DNA from: JBCBWG01 sp038523925
Lineage (GTDB): Bacteria > Pseudomonadota > Alphaproteobacteria > Rhizobiales > Hyphomicrobiaceae
NCBI GenBank assembly: GCA_038523925.1
Contig: JBCBIY010000001.1
Span: forward strand, 1-64,000
Direction of reading: 5' to 3'
DNA length: 64,000 nucleotides
The notes beneath the pieces were generated by a model, which was not told where the DNA came from, made no database searches, and saw only the letters and a list, made by a program, of their open reading frames with translations. A program made the position numbers and the translations under genes. This document shows positions 24,757 through 33,188 of this stretch, piece after piece; the first letter of the stretch is position 1; every line of letters starts with the position of its first letter.

Positions 24757-25341
24757 GTGACGGAAGACCCGCCGCCGGAAGCGGCTCTGTCCGCGCCGCC
24801 GCATGATGCCGCATTGGATCCCGGCGCCGCGGCGGTTCGGCGGGACACCACGCTCGATCTGTGGCTCGATCGCATCGCGTGGGTTTGCAAGCTCATGACC
24901 GGCGTGGGGCTCGTCTTTCTCACCGTCATCTTCGGCTGGCTCGTCTACGGCCGCTACGTCTTGAACGCGACGCCGACATGGGTCGAACAGATCTCGCTAC
25001 TGCTCGTCATGCTGCTCACGTTCATCGGTGCTGCAACGGGCGTTCACGAGCGCACGCACCTGTCGGTGAACTTCTTCCGCATCATGCTACCGCGGCCGCT
25101 GCGACGCGCGGTCACTGCGGGCTGCCACCTCATCCTCGGCAGCTTCGGCGCAGTGATGATGTGGCACAGCTACAAGCTTGCGGTCTTTAAGTGGGGCTCG
25201 ATGATCCCGCTCATTGGCGTGCCGGAAGGCCTCCGTGCCATTCCGATCACCGTGTGCGGCGGGCTGATCCTGATTTTCTCGATCGGCAACCTCATCGCGC
25301 TCTACCGCGGTTTCGATGAGGACTTCCCGCCGGACGACTGA
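24757..25341 (+). CDS. TRAP transporter small permease (second system)
   Basis: The 194-residue product has an N-terminal soluble stretch of about 40 residues and then four membrane segments with the DctQ signature FGWLVYGRYVLNATPTWVEQISLLLVMLLTFIGAATGVHERTHL. The start is a GTG with GAGGAGG six bases upstream. It partners the large permease 57 bases downstream. Confidence 0.92.
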   Translation: MTEDPPPEAALSAPPHDAALDPGAAAVRRDTTLDLWLDRIAWVCKLMTGVGLVFLTVIFGWLVYGRYVLNATPTWVEQISLLLVMLLTFIGAATGVHERTHLSVNFFRIMLPRPLRRAVTAGCHLILGSFGAVMMWHSYKLAVFKWGSMIPLIGVPEGLRAIPITVCGGLILIFSIGNLIALYRGFDEDFPPDD

Positions 25342-25398
25342 TCCGATGCGCCTGCACGTCTCCGCTCAATACACTCGGCTTTAGGATTTCGCACGCCC

Positions 25399-26679
25399 AT
25401 GGGTCTCGCCCTGCTCCTCGCCGTCTTCGCCATTGGCGTGATCATCGGCCTGCCGGTGGCCTTCGTGCTCGGCATCGCCGCGCTTTCAGCGTTTTGGTAC
25501 GAGGGCCTGCCGCTGCTGATCGCGTTCCAGCGGATTATCTCGGGGGTCAACGTCTTCTCGCTTCTTGCGATCCCCTTCTTCATTTTCGCCGGCGAGTTGA
25601 TGTTCCATGGCGGCATTGCAATCCGGCTCGTCCGGTTTGCCTCCGCCGCCGTCGGCAGTATCCGCGGTGGGCTCGGCGTCGTGAACGTCTTCTCGTCGAT
25701 GCTCTTCGGCGGCATCTCAGGCTCGGCGGTCGCCGACACCTCGGCGCTCGGCTCGATCCTGATCCCGGTCATGAAGGACAAGGGCTACGACGACGATTAC
25801 GCCGTCAACGTAACCGTCACCTCGTCCATCGCCGGCGTGCTCATTCCGCCGAGCCACAACATGATCCTGTTCGCCGTCGCAGCAGGCGGCGGGATCTCGA
25901 TCTCGCAGCTCTTCCTTGCAGGCGTCGTGCCCGGCATCCTGATGTGCGTCTGCCTCGCCGGCGCGGCCTACGTGATCGCGGTCAAGCGCGGATATCCGTC
26001 AGAGCCGTTCCCCGGCATGATGGCGCTTGCGTTGTCGTTCGCGGCCGCGCTTCCGGGTTTCCTGACCGCCGTCATCATTGTGGGTGGCGTGCTCTCAGGG
26101 ATCTTCACGGTGACGGAATCAGGCGCCTTCGGTGCGATCTACGCAGCCCTCGTGACGCTCATCGTCTACCGCAGCCTGACGTGGGAGAACTTCACGATTG
26201 CCGTCGTCCGCGCCGTGCGCACGACCTCGATGGTGATGATCCTCGTCGCGTGCGCGGCGGCCTTCGCTTACATGCTGACGTTCTACCAGGTACCGTCGCG
26301 GATGATCGGCTTCATGACCGGCATCTCGGAAGACCCGATCGCAATCCTGCTGATGATCAACGTCATGCTGCTCGTGCTCGGCATGATCATGGACATGGCG
26401 GCGTTGATCCTGATCTGCACGCCGATCTTCTTGCCGGTCATCGCGTCTCTTGGGATGGACCCGCTGCAGTTCGGCATGATCCTGATGATGAACCTCGGCC
26501 TTGGGCTCTGTACGCCGCCGGTTGGCTCCTGTCTGTTCGTCGGCTGCGCGATCGGCAAGGTGCCCATCGAGAAAGCGGTCAGGACGATCTGGCCGTTCTA
26601 TCTCGCAATCCTCTTCGCGCTGATGCTGACGACGTTCGTCCCGGCCATCTCGCTCACTCTGCCATCCCTGACCAACTAA
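25399..26679 (+). CDS. TRAP transporter large permease (second system)
   Basis: The 426-residue protein has about 12 membrane segments and the motifs LLAIPFFIFAGELMFHGGIA, SMLFGGISGSAVADTSALGSI and VLIPPSHNMILFA, with a late LCTPPVGSCLFVG. It is the transport subunit of the presumed uronate importer. The order binding protein, small permease, large permease, uronate dehydrogenase is uninterrupted; the next gene begins seven bases on. Confidence 0.94.
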   Translation: MGLALLLAVFAIGVIIGLPVAFVLGIAALSAFWYEGLPLLIAFQRIISGVNVFSLLAIPFFIFAGELMFHGGIAIRLVRFASAAVGSIRGGLGVVNVFSSMLFGGISGSAVADTSALGSILIPVMKDKGYDDDYAVNVTVTSSIAGVLIPPSHNMILFAVAAGGGISISQLFLAGVVPGILMCVCLAGAAYVIAVKRGYPSEPFPGMMALALSFAAALPGFLTAVIIVGGVLSGIFTVTESGAFGAIYAALVTLIVYRSLTWENFTIAVVRAVRTTSMVMILVACAAAFAYMLTFYQVPSRMIGFMTGISEDPIAILLMINVMLLVLGMIMDMAALILICTPIFLPVIASLGMDPLQFGMILMMNLGLGLCTPPVGSCLFVGCAIGKVPIEKAVRTIWPFYLAILFALMLTTFVPAISLTLPSLTN

Positions 26680-26686
26680 GAGGCGC

Positions 26687-27502
26687 ATGCCTATGCTCGA
26701 GAAACTGCTGCTCACCGGTGCTGCCGGAGGTGTCGGCAAAGCCATCCGGCCGTTGCTTGGCCCGCTCGCCAAATCGGTCAAACTCTCCGACATCGAAACG
26801 ATCAGTGACGTCGGTCCGAACGAAACGTTCGAGGCGTGCGAGCTTGGCGATGGCCCGGCTGTGGCCAAGCTCGTTGAAGGCTGCGACGGGATCCTGCACC
26901 TCGGCGGCATTTCAATCGAGAAGCCGTGGGAGCTGATCCTCAACGCGAATATCGCAGGCCTCTACAATCTCTATGAAGCCGCGCGCCACAACGCCAAGCC
27001 GCGCATCATCTTTGCGAGCTCAAACCACGCGATCGGCTACTACCGACGCGATCAGCGGATCGACAACACCGTCATACAGCGCCCGGACACGCTCTACGGC
27101 GTGTCGAAGGCGTTCGGCGAGAACCTCGCGAGTTTCTATTGCGACAAGTTCGGGCAGGAGACGCTGTCGGTGCGCATCGGTTCGTGCTTTCCGGAGCCGA
27201 CGACGACGCGGATGCTTGCGACGTGGATGGCGGTCGAAGACCTTGCCGATCTCTGCCAGCGCGCGTTCGAGGCGCCGCGTCTCGGGCACACGATTGTCTA
27301 TGGCGCGTCGGCGAACGATGAGAGCTGGTGGGACAATCACAACGCAGCGTTTCTCGGCTGGGAGCCGAAGCGCACGTCTGCAACGTGGCGCGAGCAGCTT
27401 CTGGCGAAGGCGGCTGAAAATCCGGAGGACCCGCATGCGCCGGAGGTCGTCCATCAGGGCGGCGTTTTCGTTGTCCAGGATCACCCGGGCACCAAGGCCT
27501 GA
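26687..27502 (+). CDS. udh: Uronate dehydrogenase (NAD-dependent)
   Basis: Udh oxidises galacturonate or glucuronate to aldarolactone with NAD. The 271-residue product has TGAAGGVGKAI (nucleotide site), LHLGGISIEKPWELILNANI, FASSNHAIGYY and catalytic YGVSKAFGENL, and GASANDESWWDN late. These segments closely match my recollection of Agrobacterium Udh, including the NHxIGYY and SWWDN-like stretches. The neighbouring TRAP transporter and lactonase complete an oxidative uronate entry route; the later aldarate steps are not in this window. Confidence 0.93.
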   Translation: MPMLEKLLLTGAAGGVGKAIRPLLGPLAKSVKLSDIETISDVGPNETFEACELGDGPAVAKLVEGCDGILHLGGISIEKPWELILNANIAGLYNLYEAARHNAKPRIIFASSNHAIGYYRRDQRIDNTVIQRPDTLYGVSKAFGENLASFYCDKFGQETLSVRIGSCFPEPTTTRMLATWMAVEDLADLCQRAFEAPRLGHTIVYGASANDESWWDNHNAAFLGWEPKRTSATWREQLLAKAAENPEDPHAPEVVHQGGVFVVQDHPGTKA

Positions 27503-27517
27503 GCGGAGAGGCGCATC

Positions 27518-28489
27518 ATGCGACGACACCCGAACGACGCCGATCGCGACTGGCAGCCGGCGGTCGGATACCCGGACCCCGCCGTCATCTCGCTTGAAGA
27601 GCGGTTTGATAAGTACCGGCTTCCGCTCGCCGCTGTTGAACGGTTGGCCACGGGATGCCGGTGGGCGGAAGGCCCTGTCTGGTTTGGCGATGGCGGCTAT
27701 CTGCTTTGGAGCGACATCCCCAACAACCGCATCCTGCGCTGGGATGAAATGACCGGCCGCGTCAGCCCGTATCGCCAACCGACGAACTTCGCAAACGGAC
27801 ACACGCGCGATCGCCAGGGCCGGCTCGTCAGTTGCGAACATGGTGGGCGCCGGATCACGCGGACGGAGTACGACGGCACGATCACCGTGCTCATGGACCA
27901 GTTCGAGGGCCGCCCGCTGAACTCGCCAAACGATATTGTCGTGCGGTCAGACGGCAGCATCTGGTTCACCGATCCGCCGTTCGGCATCTCGGGCAACTAT
28001 GAGGGCCACAAAGCGGAGCCTGAGCAAAGCCAGAACGTCTACCGTCTCGATCCTGAAACGCGCGAGGCGACGGTCGTCGCCGACGATATCCGTGGGCCCA
28101 ATGGCCTGGCGTTTTCGCCGGACGAGACGTTGCTCTACGTCGTTGAAAGCCGTGGGGAGCCGACCCGCAAGATCCTCGCCTACGACGTTGCGGCGGACGG
28201 GCGCACGATGAGCGGCAAGCGCGTCCTGATCGACGCTGGCAAGGGGACACCCGATGGGTTCCGTATCGATGTCGACGGCAACTTGTGGTGCGGCTGGGGT
28301 ATGGGCGACCCGGACCTTGATGGCGTCATGGTGTTTGCACCAGACGGCACGCCGATCGGGCAGATCAAGCTGCCTGAGAGGTGCGCGAACGTGTGCTTTG
28401 GCGGCCGCGCGAACTCGCGCTTGTTTATGGCTGCAAGCCGCTCGGTCTACGCGCTCTATGTGAACGTGGCCGGCGTTAAAGGCGGCTGA
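27518..28489 (+). CDS. SMP-30/gluconolactonase family lactonase
   Basis: The 323-residue product is a six-bladed beta-propeller: EGPVWFGDGGYLLWSDIPNNRILRW, then NSPNDIVVRSDGSIWFTDPPFGI, then GPNGLAFSPDETLLYVVES and a late DGFRIDVDGNLWCGWG. The Glu, Asn and Asp residues of the calcium site are present. Next to udh, it is likely to hydrolyse the aldarolactone product, although this family also acts on gluconolactone. It begins 15 bases after udh. Confidence 0.9.
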   Translation: MRRHPNDADRDWQPAVGYPDPAVISLEERFDKYRLPLAAVERLATGCRWAEGPVWFGDGGYLLWSDIPNNRILRWDEMTGRVSPYRQPTNFANGHTRDRQGRLVSCEHGGRRITRTEYDGTITVLMDQFEGRPLNSPNDIVVRSDGSIWFTDPPFGISGNYEGHKAEPEQSQNVYRLDPETREATVVADDIRGPNGLAFSPDETLLYVVESRGEPTRKILAYDVAADGRTMSGKRVLIDAGKGTPDGFRIDVDGNLWCGWGMGDPDLDGVMVFAPDGTPIGQIKLPERCANVCFGGRANSRLFMAASRSVYALYVNVAGVKGG

Positions 28490-28498
28490 CGGCGGGGG

Positions 28499-29071
28499 CT
28501 AGTCGCGTGGCTTTGGTTTGCGCGAAGGCCGCTCCGGCGTATCTGCAAAGCTTGGCGCGAGATCAGGGAACAAGTCGCCCGTCTCGCCCATCTTGCCGGC
28601 GGCCTCCTCTCGGCCGGTGCGCCACATCGCGGCCCGCATCCACGGCTTGACCGGCGCGAAGTCTCCGCTGCGCTGCCACGCGAAATAGCCGAGCGCGCCT
28701 TTCGCCGGGATCGGCTCCACCGCCACAGGGTTTGCGAGCACGAGCCCGCATTGGCCGCCGAACCATTCGCTGTCGCTCTCACTGACGATATCGACCACGT
28801 CGACGGCGCCAATGATCGCCGAGCGCACCAACTCATCCGGCGGCGGGCACCGCACCCCGTGCTTCGAAAGCCGCCAGAGGCCCCACTTGAACTCTTCGCG
28901 TTTCAGGCCCGCCGCTGCGTGGATCGCGATGGGTCCCATCGTCATCCGGCCGGCCCGGATCGCACCGGCCGACCGGTTCTCAATCACCTTGCCTCCGTGG
29001 ATGATCGCCCAGGCCCACGGCTGTCGAACGGAAAGCGCGAGCGGCGGCAGGCTGTCAAAGTCAGCGGTCAT
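28499..29071 (-). CDS. ASCH domain protein
   Basis: The 190-residue product begins with PLALSVRQPWAWAIIHGGKVIENRS, the conserved ASCH core, followed by a beta-rich region with IAIHAAAGLKREE and AIIGAVDVVDIV. ASCH domains resemble PUA and bind RNA or nucleotides; some are amidohydrolases acting on modified cytidines. The natural role here is unknown. It starts 36 bases after the arginase-OCD gene in the same direction and may be co-transcribed. The C-terminal 30 residues are charged and disordered. Confidence 0.85.
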   Translation of the reverse strand: MTADFDSLPPLALSVRQPWAWAIIHGGKVIENRSAGAIRAGRMTMGPIAIHAAAGLKREEFKWGLWRLSKHGVRCPPPDELVRSAIIGAVDVVDIVSESDSEWFGGQCGLVLANPVAVEPIPAKGALGYFAWQRSGDFAPVKPWMRAAMWRTGREEAAGKMGETGDLFPDLAPSFADTPERPSRKPKPRD

Positions 29072-29107
29072 GCACTGACGCTAGAGCAACTTCGCGATCC
29101 CGTCTCG

Positions 29108-31135
29108 TCAGGCCGCGACCGGCAACGTGGACCGCGTGACCATCCCGAACAGATCGCGCGGATCATCGGGGTCTGCCAGCATGTCGAGGCGCGTGAAGTA
29201 GTCGGTGCCGTCGATGCGGTCCTTGATGTAGCGAAGCGCGCTGAAGTCCTCGGTCGCAAACCCGACCGAGTCAAACAGCGTGATCTGATCGCCATCGCGC
29301 CGGCCTTCAGCTTCGCCGCGCATCACCTGCCAGAGTTCCGTCACCGGGTGGTCTTCGGCGAGCTGTTGAATTTCGCCTTCGACCCGCGTTTGCGGTGGAT
29401 ACTCAACGAAGATCTTCGCGCGATGCAGGATGTCGGCATGCAGCTCGGTCTTGCCCGGGCAGTCGCCGCCGATCGCGTTGATGTGTACGCCGGCACCGAC
29501 CATGTTGTCGGTCAGGATGGTCGCGAACTGTTTGTCGGCTGTGCAGGTCGTGATGATCTCAGCGCCGCTGACGGCCGCTTCAGCCGACGCGCACGTGTCG
29601 ACCGTCATGCCCGCTGATCGCAGATTGCGTGCAGCCTTAGCGGTCGCTCTTGGATCGACGTCGTAAAGGCGTACGTGTTCGATGCCGCAAAGCGCGCGGA
29701 AGGCGAGCGCCTGGAACTCGCACTGCGCGCCGTTGCCGATCATCGCCATCGTCTTTGCGCCAGGCGGCATCAGGTAGCGACCGACCAATGCTGACGTCGC
29801 GGCCGTGCGCAACGCCGTCAGCACGGTCATCTCGCTCAGCAGGATCGGATAGCCGGTCGCGACAGACGAGAGCACGCCGAACGCGGTCACCGTCTGGAAG
29901 CCCTGGGCCATGTTCTTTGGGTGGCCGTTGACGTACTTGAAGCCGTAGTTCTCGCGATCGGCTGCGGGCATGAGTTCGATCACGCCGTCCTTGGAGTGGC
30001 TTGCGACGCGCGCACGTTTGTCGAACTCCTGCCAGCGCTTGAAGTCTTCTTCGATGTAGACCGAGAGCTCCTTGAAGACGGTCTCGATCCCGATGTCGTT
30101 GACGAGCCGCATCATGTTGTCGACGCTGACGAACGGGATGAAAGCAAGGTCGGACGGCAGAGGCTTTTTCATGCGTGTCTCCTTTGCGTGTTCTGTCGGC
30201 TTGGGTTCCGTTTTGACGCTTTGACGGAAGCAGCGGGTTGCGATTGCGACTGCGCGGTGGCCGGTGTCTGCGTTGCCCGTATCGCGCAGAGGGTTGAACT
30301 CCGCGATGTCGAGCGAGGTCATGCGGCCGCTTGCAGCGATCAGATCGGCGACGGCGTTGGCCTGGCTCTCGGTTGCGCCGCCTGCGACTGGCGTTCCAGT
30401 GCCCGGCGCAATCGCCGGATCAAGGAAGTCAACGTCGAAGCTCACATGCAGAAGGCCGTCGGATGCCGCGACGCGGGCGAGGAACGCTTCGATCTGCCGG
30501 AAGCCGTCGCCGGCCGCCAACTGTTCAACGCCGATGACGGTTGTCGCGCTGTCGTCCAAGTGCGCGCACTCATCAGCGTCGATCGCGCGGGCACCGACGA
30601 TGCAGACGTTTGCATCGTCAACGGCATGCGCGAGTTCTGGAAAGCCGTCGAAGCCCGGCCGGCCCGTGACATAGGCGAGCGGTGTGCCATGCAGGTTCCC
30701 GCTGCGGGTGGTCTCGAGCGTGTGCATGTCTGCGTGCGCGTCGAGCCAAAGGACAAACAGCGGCCGGCCTGCGTTGGCTGCGTGCGTTGCGATGCCGGAG
30801 ACGGTTCCAGCGGCCATGGCGTGATCGCCGCCTAAGAATACCGGGCAATCAAATTCCGAGGCCGCAGATTCAGCGGAGGCTGCGAGTGCCGCGATCCAGG
30901 CCGAGGTCTCGGACAGGTTTATGATCGCGGGGTTGGCGTGGCTGCGCGACGCCGCCGGTGCAGCCGCGATGTCGCCAAGGTCGACGACCGACCATCCGCG
31001 CCGGGCAAGTGCAGCGGCGAAGCCAAGACCGCGCAGTGCTGCGGGACCGCGCGCAGGCCCGGCAACGCGCATTCCGCATTCGAGCGGCGCGCCGATCAAG
31101 GCCGTGCGTGGTGATGGGCTGAACTCCTGCATCAC
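29108..31135 (-). CDS. Arginase-ornithine cyclodeaminase fusion protein
   Basis: One uninterrupted 675-codon frame joins two complete enzymes. Residues 1 to about 315 are arginase family: LGGDHAMAAG (His105), LDAHADMHT (Asp132, His134, Asp136) and SFDVDFLDP (Asp234, Asp236) supply the manganese ligands. Residues 322-675 match ornithine cyclodeaminase, with YGFKYVNGHPKN, LLSEMTVLTALRTAATSALV, MIGNGAQCEFQALAFRAL and VEYPPQTRVEGEIQQL. Together they would turn arginine into urea, proline and ammonia. In Agrobacterium these are separate genes, arcA and arcB. The linker VKTEPKPTEHAKETR precedes Met322, whose codon has its own AAAGGAG, so a free OCD may also be made. It is divergent from an Lrp-type gene. 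Confidence 0.9.
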   Translation of the reverse strand: MMQEFSPSPRTALIGAPLECGMRVAGPARGPAALRGLGFAAALARRGWSVVDLGDIAAAPAASRSHANPAIINLSETSAWIAALAASAESAASEFDCPVFLGGDHAMAAGTVSGIATHAANAGRPLFVLWLDAHADMHTLETTRSGNLHGTPLAYVTGRPGFDGFPELAHAVDDANVCIVGARAIDADECAHLDDSATTVIGVEQLAAGDGFRQIEAFLARVAASDGLLHVSFDVDFLDPAIAPGTGTPVAGGATESQANAVADLIAASGRMTSLDIAEFNPLRDTGNADTGHRAVAIATRCFRQSVKTEPKPTEHAKETRMKKPLPSDLAFIPFVSVDNMMRLVNDIGIETVFKELSVYIEEDFKRWQEFDKRARVASHSKDGVIELMPAADRENYGFKYVNGHPKNMAQGFQTVTAFGVLSSVATGYPILLSEMTVLTALRTAATSALVGRYLMPPGAKTMAMIGNGAQCEFQALAFRALCGIEHVRLYDVDPRATAKAARNLRSAGMTVDTCASAEAAVSGAEIITTCTADKQFATILTDNMVGAGVHINAIGGDCPGKTELHADILHRAKIFVEYPPQTRVEGEIQQLAEDHPVTELWQVMRGEAEGRRDGDQITLFDSVGFATEDFSALRYIKDRIDGTDYFTRLDMLADPDDPRDLFGMVTRSTLPVAA
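30173..30185 (-). promoter_or_regulatory. Internal Shine-Dalgarno for the OCD half
   Basis: On the minus strand AAAGGAG (30179-30185) lies six bases before the ATG at 30172 that begins MKKPLPSDLAFIPF. This is a strong site in the middle of an open frame and would let ribosomes start the cyclodeaminase domain separately. Confidence 0.7.
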
Positions 31136-31185
31136 GGCAGTCTATCAGTTTGTAGCGCCCAATCTGGTCAAAACTTGCCAAATTA

Positions 31186-31201
31186 GATAGCCGAAGCTAT
31201 C
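31186..31201. promoter_or_regulatory. Inverted repeat, possible Lrp-type operator
   Basis: GATAGC-CGAA-GCTATC has six perfect pairs and lies in the AT-rich region between the divergent arginase-OCD and Lrp/AsnC genes, 50 bases from one start and 56 from the other. Lrp-family regulators commonly bind such sites and act on the neighbouring amino acid genes. Confidence 0.55.
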
Positions 31202-31257
31202 AATGTGATGCCTTTGCATGTCAGTTTGAAACATTGGACAATCTGTTCGCAGAGACC

Positions 31258-31680
31258 ATGCTGATCGATGATGATACCGACCGGGCTCTGCTGGCAGCGC
31301 TGCGGCGCAATGCGAGAGCCTCGGTCACTGAGCTGTCGGGTGCGCTCGGCGTATCGCGGGCGACGGTGAAAACCCGGCTCGACCAGCTCATCGCGCGCGG
31401 TCGCATTCAGCGGTTCACGATCGAAACGGACACTGATATCGCGGGCAACATCCGCGCGATCACGCTCGTTGAGCTGCAGGGGAAGATGTCGCGACAGGTC
31501 ATTCGCAGTCTGCACGGCATCCCGGAAGTCTCCGGCATTCACTCGACCAACGGCGCCTGGGACCTCGTCGTCGAGATTACAGCCGATACGCTGCAGAGCT
31601 TCGACCGCGTCCTGCGCGACATCCGCGAGGTGCCCGGCGTGCTCAACAGCGAGAGCAACATCCTCCTGGCGCGCGTTTGA
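31258..31680 (+). CDS. Lrp/AsnC family transcriptional regulator
   Basis: The 140-residue protein has an N-terminal helix-turn-helix (DRALLAALRRNARASVTELSGALGVSRATVKTRLDQLIARGRI) and a C-terminal RAM domain ending IREVPGVLNSESNILLARV. Such regulators respond to amino acids as octamers. Being divergent from the arginase-OCD gene, it most likely controls arginine catabolism, as ArcR-like Lrp proteins do elsewhere. The ATG at 31258 is chosen over a TTG at 31234. Confidence 0.92.
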   Translation: MLIDDDTDRALLAALRRNARASVTELSGALGVSRATVKTRLDQLIARGRIQRFTIETDTDIAGNIRAITLVELQGKMSRQVIRSLHGIPEVSGIHSTNGAWDLVVEITADTLQSFDRVLRDIREVPGVLNSESNILLARV

Positions 31681-31841
31681 TCTCAAGTCCCGCCTGCGAA
31701 ACGGGCAGTCCGCTCGACTTGATGCCCGTTCATGAGGCGGTGCCGCGATCCGCGCGACGGCTGTCGCAAACGATCGCCCCGCAATCCGAGCTTTGCGCGC
31801 CGTGGCACACCGCTTGCGAAGTCAACACTCGTGCAGCGCGT

Positions 31842-31947
31842 CTAGGGTTCCGATCGCTTCAGCGATGCAGGTCCGAGAGACGCACTCCGGCAGCCCGAAA
31901 CGGACACCATGCCGGAGCCACGGAGGGACAAAATCCCGGGAGGTCAC
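31842..31947 (+). ncRNA. Guanidine-I (ykkC) riboswitch aptamer
   Basis: The sequence has the hallmarks of the ykkC class: CTAGGGTTCCG (31842-31852), a hairpin ATCGC-TTCA-GCGAT, GGTCCGAGAG (31870-31879), an eight-pair helix CTCCGGCA/TGCCGGAG (31885-31892 with 31910-31917), and the 3' block ACGGAGGGACAAAATCCC followed by GGGAGGT. These conserved blocks define guanidine-sensing class I. It lies about 115 bases upstream of a guanidine-type ABC importer and hydrolase operon, which is its expected context. Binding of guanidinium should switch the operon on. Confidence 0.94.
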
Positions 31948-31956
31948 TGCACAGGT

Positions 31957-32051
31957 TTGCCGAGCGCAGACCACTCCCGGAGTGCGTTCGGCAACTGAAG
32001 CAACACGCGCGAGGCGGCCAAGCCCTTCGCTCGATCCGTGCTTTGTGAAGG
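31957..32051 (+). promoter_or_regulatory. Riboswitch expression platform
   Basis: TTGCCGAGCGC (31957-31967) pairs with GCGTTCGGCAA (31984-31994) in an 11-pair stem with one G-U. CGGAGTGCG (31978-31986), which lies partly in that stem, is also the exact complement of CGCACTCCG (31881-31889) inside the aptamer, so the two folds exclude each other. CCTTCGC (32024-32030) can pair with GTGAAGG (32045-32051), covering part of the AAGGAG Shine-Dalgarno (32048-32053). No T-run is present, so control is likely translational or Rho-dependent. Confidence 0.6.
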
Positions 32052-32061
32052 AGCCGAACAC

Positions 32062-33156
32062 ATGCCTGCCCAAGCCAACCGTCGAACACCTATCCTGCGC
32101 GCGCTTGCAGCCGCCGCTGTCGCCACCGCGTCGTTTCTCGCCGCGCCGCTGGACGCGCAGGCGCAAAAGAAAACCGACTTCAAGGTCTGCTGGTCGATCT
32201 ACGCGGGCTGGATGCCGTGGGGGCAGATCCAGGAGTCCGGGCTCATGAAGAAGTGGGCCGAGAAATACAAGATCAACGTCGAGATCGTGCAGATCAACGA
32301 CTACGTGGAATCCATCAACCAGTACACGGCCGGCGCGTACGATGGCTGCTCGATGACCAACATGGACGCTCTGTCGATACCGGCAGGCGGTGGCGTCGAC
32401 ACGACCGCGCTGATTGTCGGCGACTATTCGAATGGCAACGACGGCATCGTGCTCAAGGGCGCCTCGAAGCTTGCCGACATCAAAGGCCAGAAGGTCAATC
32501 TGGTCGAACTGTCGGTGTCGCATTACCTGCTCGTGCGCGCGCTCGATAGCGTGGGCCTCGCAGAAAAGGATCTGACCGTCGTCAATACGTCCGACGCTGA
32601 TTTGGTCGCCGCCTACAAAACAGACGCCGTCACAGCCGTCGTCACCTGGAACCCGCTGCTCTCTGAAGTCGCAGGCATGGCGAAGTCGACGAAGGTGTTC
32701 GATTCAAGCCAGACGCCCGGCGAGATCATCGATGTGATGATGGTCAACACCGACACGCTCAAAGCGAACCCTGACTTCGGCAAAGCGCTCGTTGGCGCAT
32801 GGTATGAGATGATGTCGATCATGTCCGGCAGCGACGCGGCCGCAAAAGAAGCACGCACCGCCATGGCCAAGGCCTCAGGGACGGACCTGGCCGGCTACGA
32901 GTCACAGCTTGCCTCGACCGCGATGTTCTACAAGCCGGCCGAGGCCGTTGCGTTCGTGCAAGACGCGCAACTTCCAAAGACCATGGACTTCGTGCGCAAT
33001 TTCCTATTCTCGAAGGGCATCCTTGGCGAGAACGCGCCGAGCGCAGACTTTGTCGGCATCGAATTCCCGGACGGGAAAACACTCGGCGACAAGAACAACA
33101 TCAAGCTGCGGTTTGATACGACCTACATGCAGATGGCAGCCGACGGTAAGCTCTGA
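32062..33156 (+). CDS. Guanidine (formerly urea-type) ABC transporter substrate-binding protein
   Basis: The 364-residue protein has a signal peptide ending near PLDAQAQ and a NitT/TauT-type fold. FKVCWSIYAGWMPWGQIQESG, INVEIVQINDYVESINQYTAGAYDGCSMTNMDALSIPAGGGVDTT (read in two parts) and the phrase VGDYSNGNDGIVLKG are features of the binding protein long annotated as urea transporter beside urea/guanidine carboxylase genes. The riboswitch and hydrolase point to guanidinium as ligand. The ATG at 32062 follows AAGGAG by eight bases; a GTG at 32038 is rejected because it would lie in the leader. Confidence 0.9.
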   Translation: MPAQANRRTPILRALAAAAVATASFLAAPLDAQAQKKTDFKVCWSIYAGWMPWGQIQESGLMKKWAEKYKINVEIVQINDYVESINQYTAGAYDGCSMTNMDALSIPAGGGVDTTALIVGDYSNGNDGIVLKGASKLADIKGQKVNLVELSVSHYLLVRALDSVGLAEKDLTVVNTSDADLVAAYKTDAVTAVVTWNPLLSEVAGMAKSTKVFDSSQTPGEIIDVMMVNTDTLKANPDFGKALVGAWYEMMSIMSGSDAAAKEARTAMAKASGTDLAGYESQLASTAMFYKPAEAVAFVQDAQLPKTMDFVRNFLFSKGILGENAPSADFVGIEFPDGKTLGDKNNIKLRFDTTYMQMAADGKL

Positions 33157-33188
33157 GGCAGTCAGGCTGGAGCAGAGGGCAGCGCGGC

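Noticed and set aside
25494..26936. A 480-codon open frame on the plus strand
   Set aside because: It is a shifted frame of the TRAP large permease and the start of udh; composition is Arg/His-rich and no motif is seen.
29108..31135. Two separate genes with a missed stop (sequence error)
   Set aside because: No frameshift or stop is visible and the frame is continuous through a plausible linker, so fusion is the direct reading; the internal ribosome site keeps a two-gene origin possible.
31957..31994. Intrinsic terminator of the riboswitch
   Set aside because: The stem is strong, but TTCGGCAACTGAAGC follows with no T-run, so it does not fit a rho-independent terminator.
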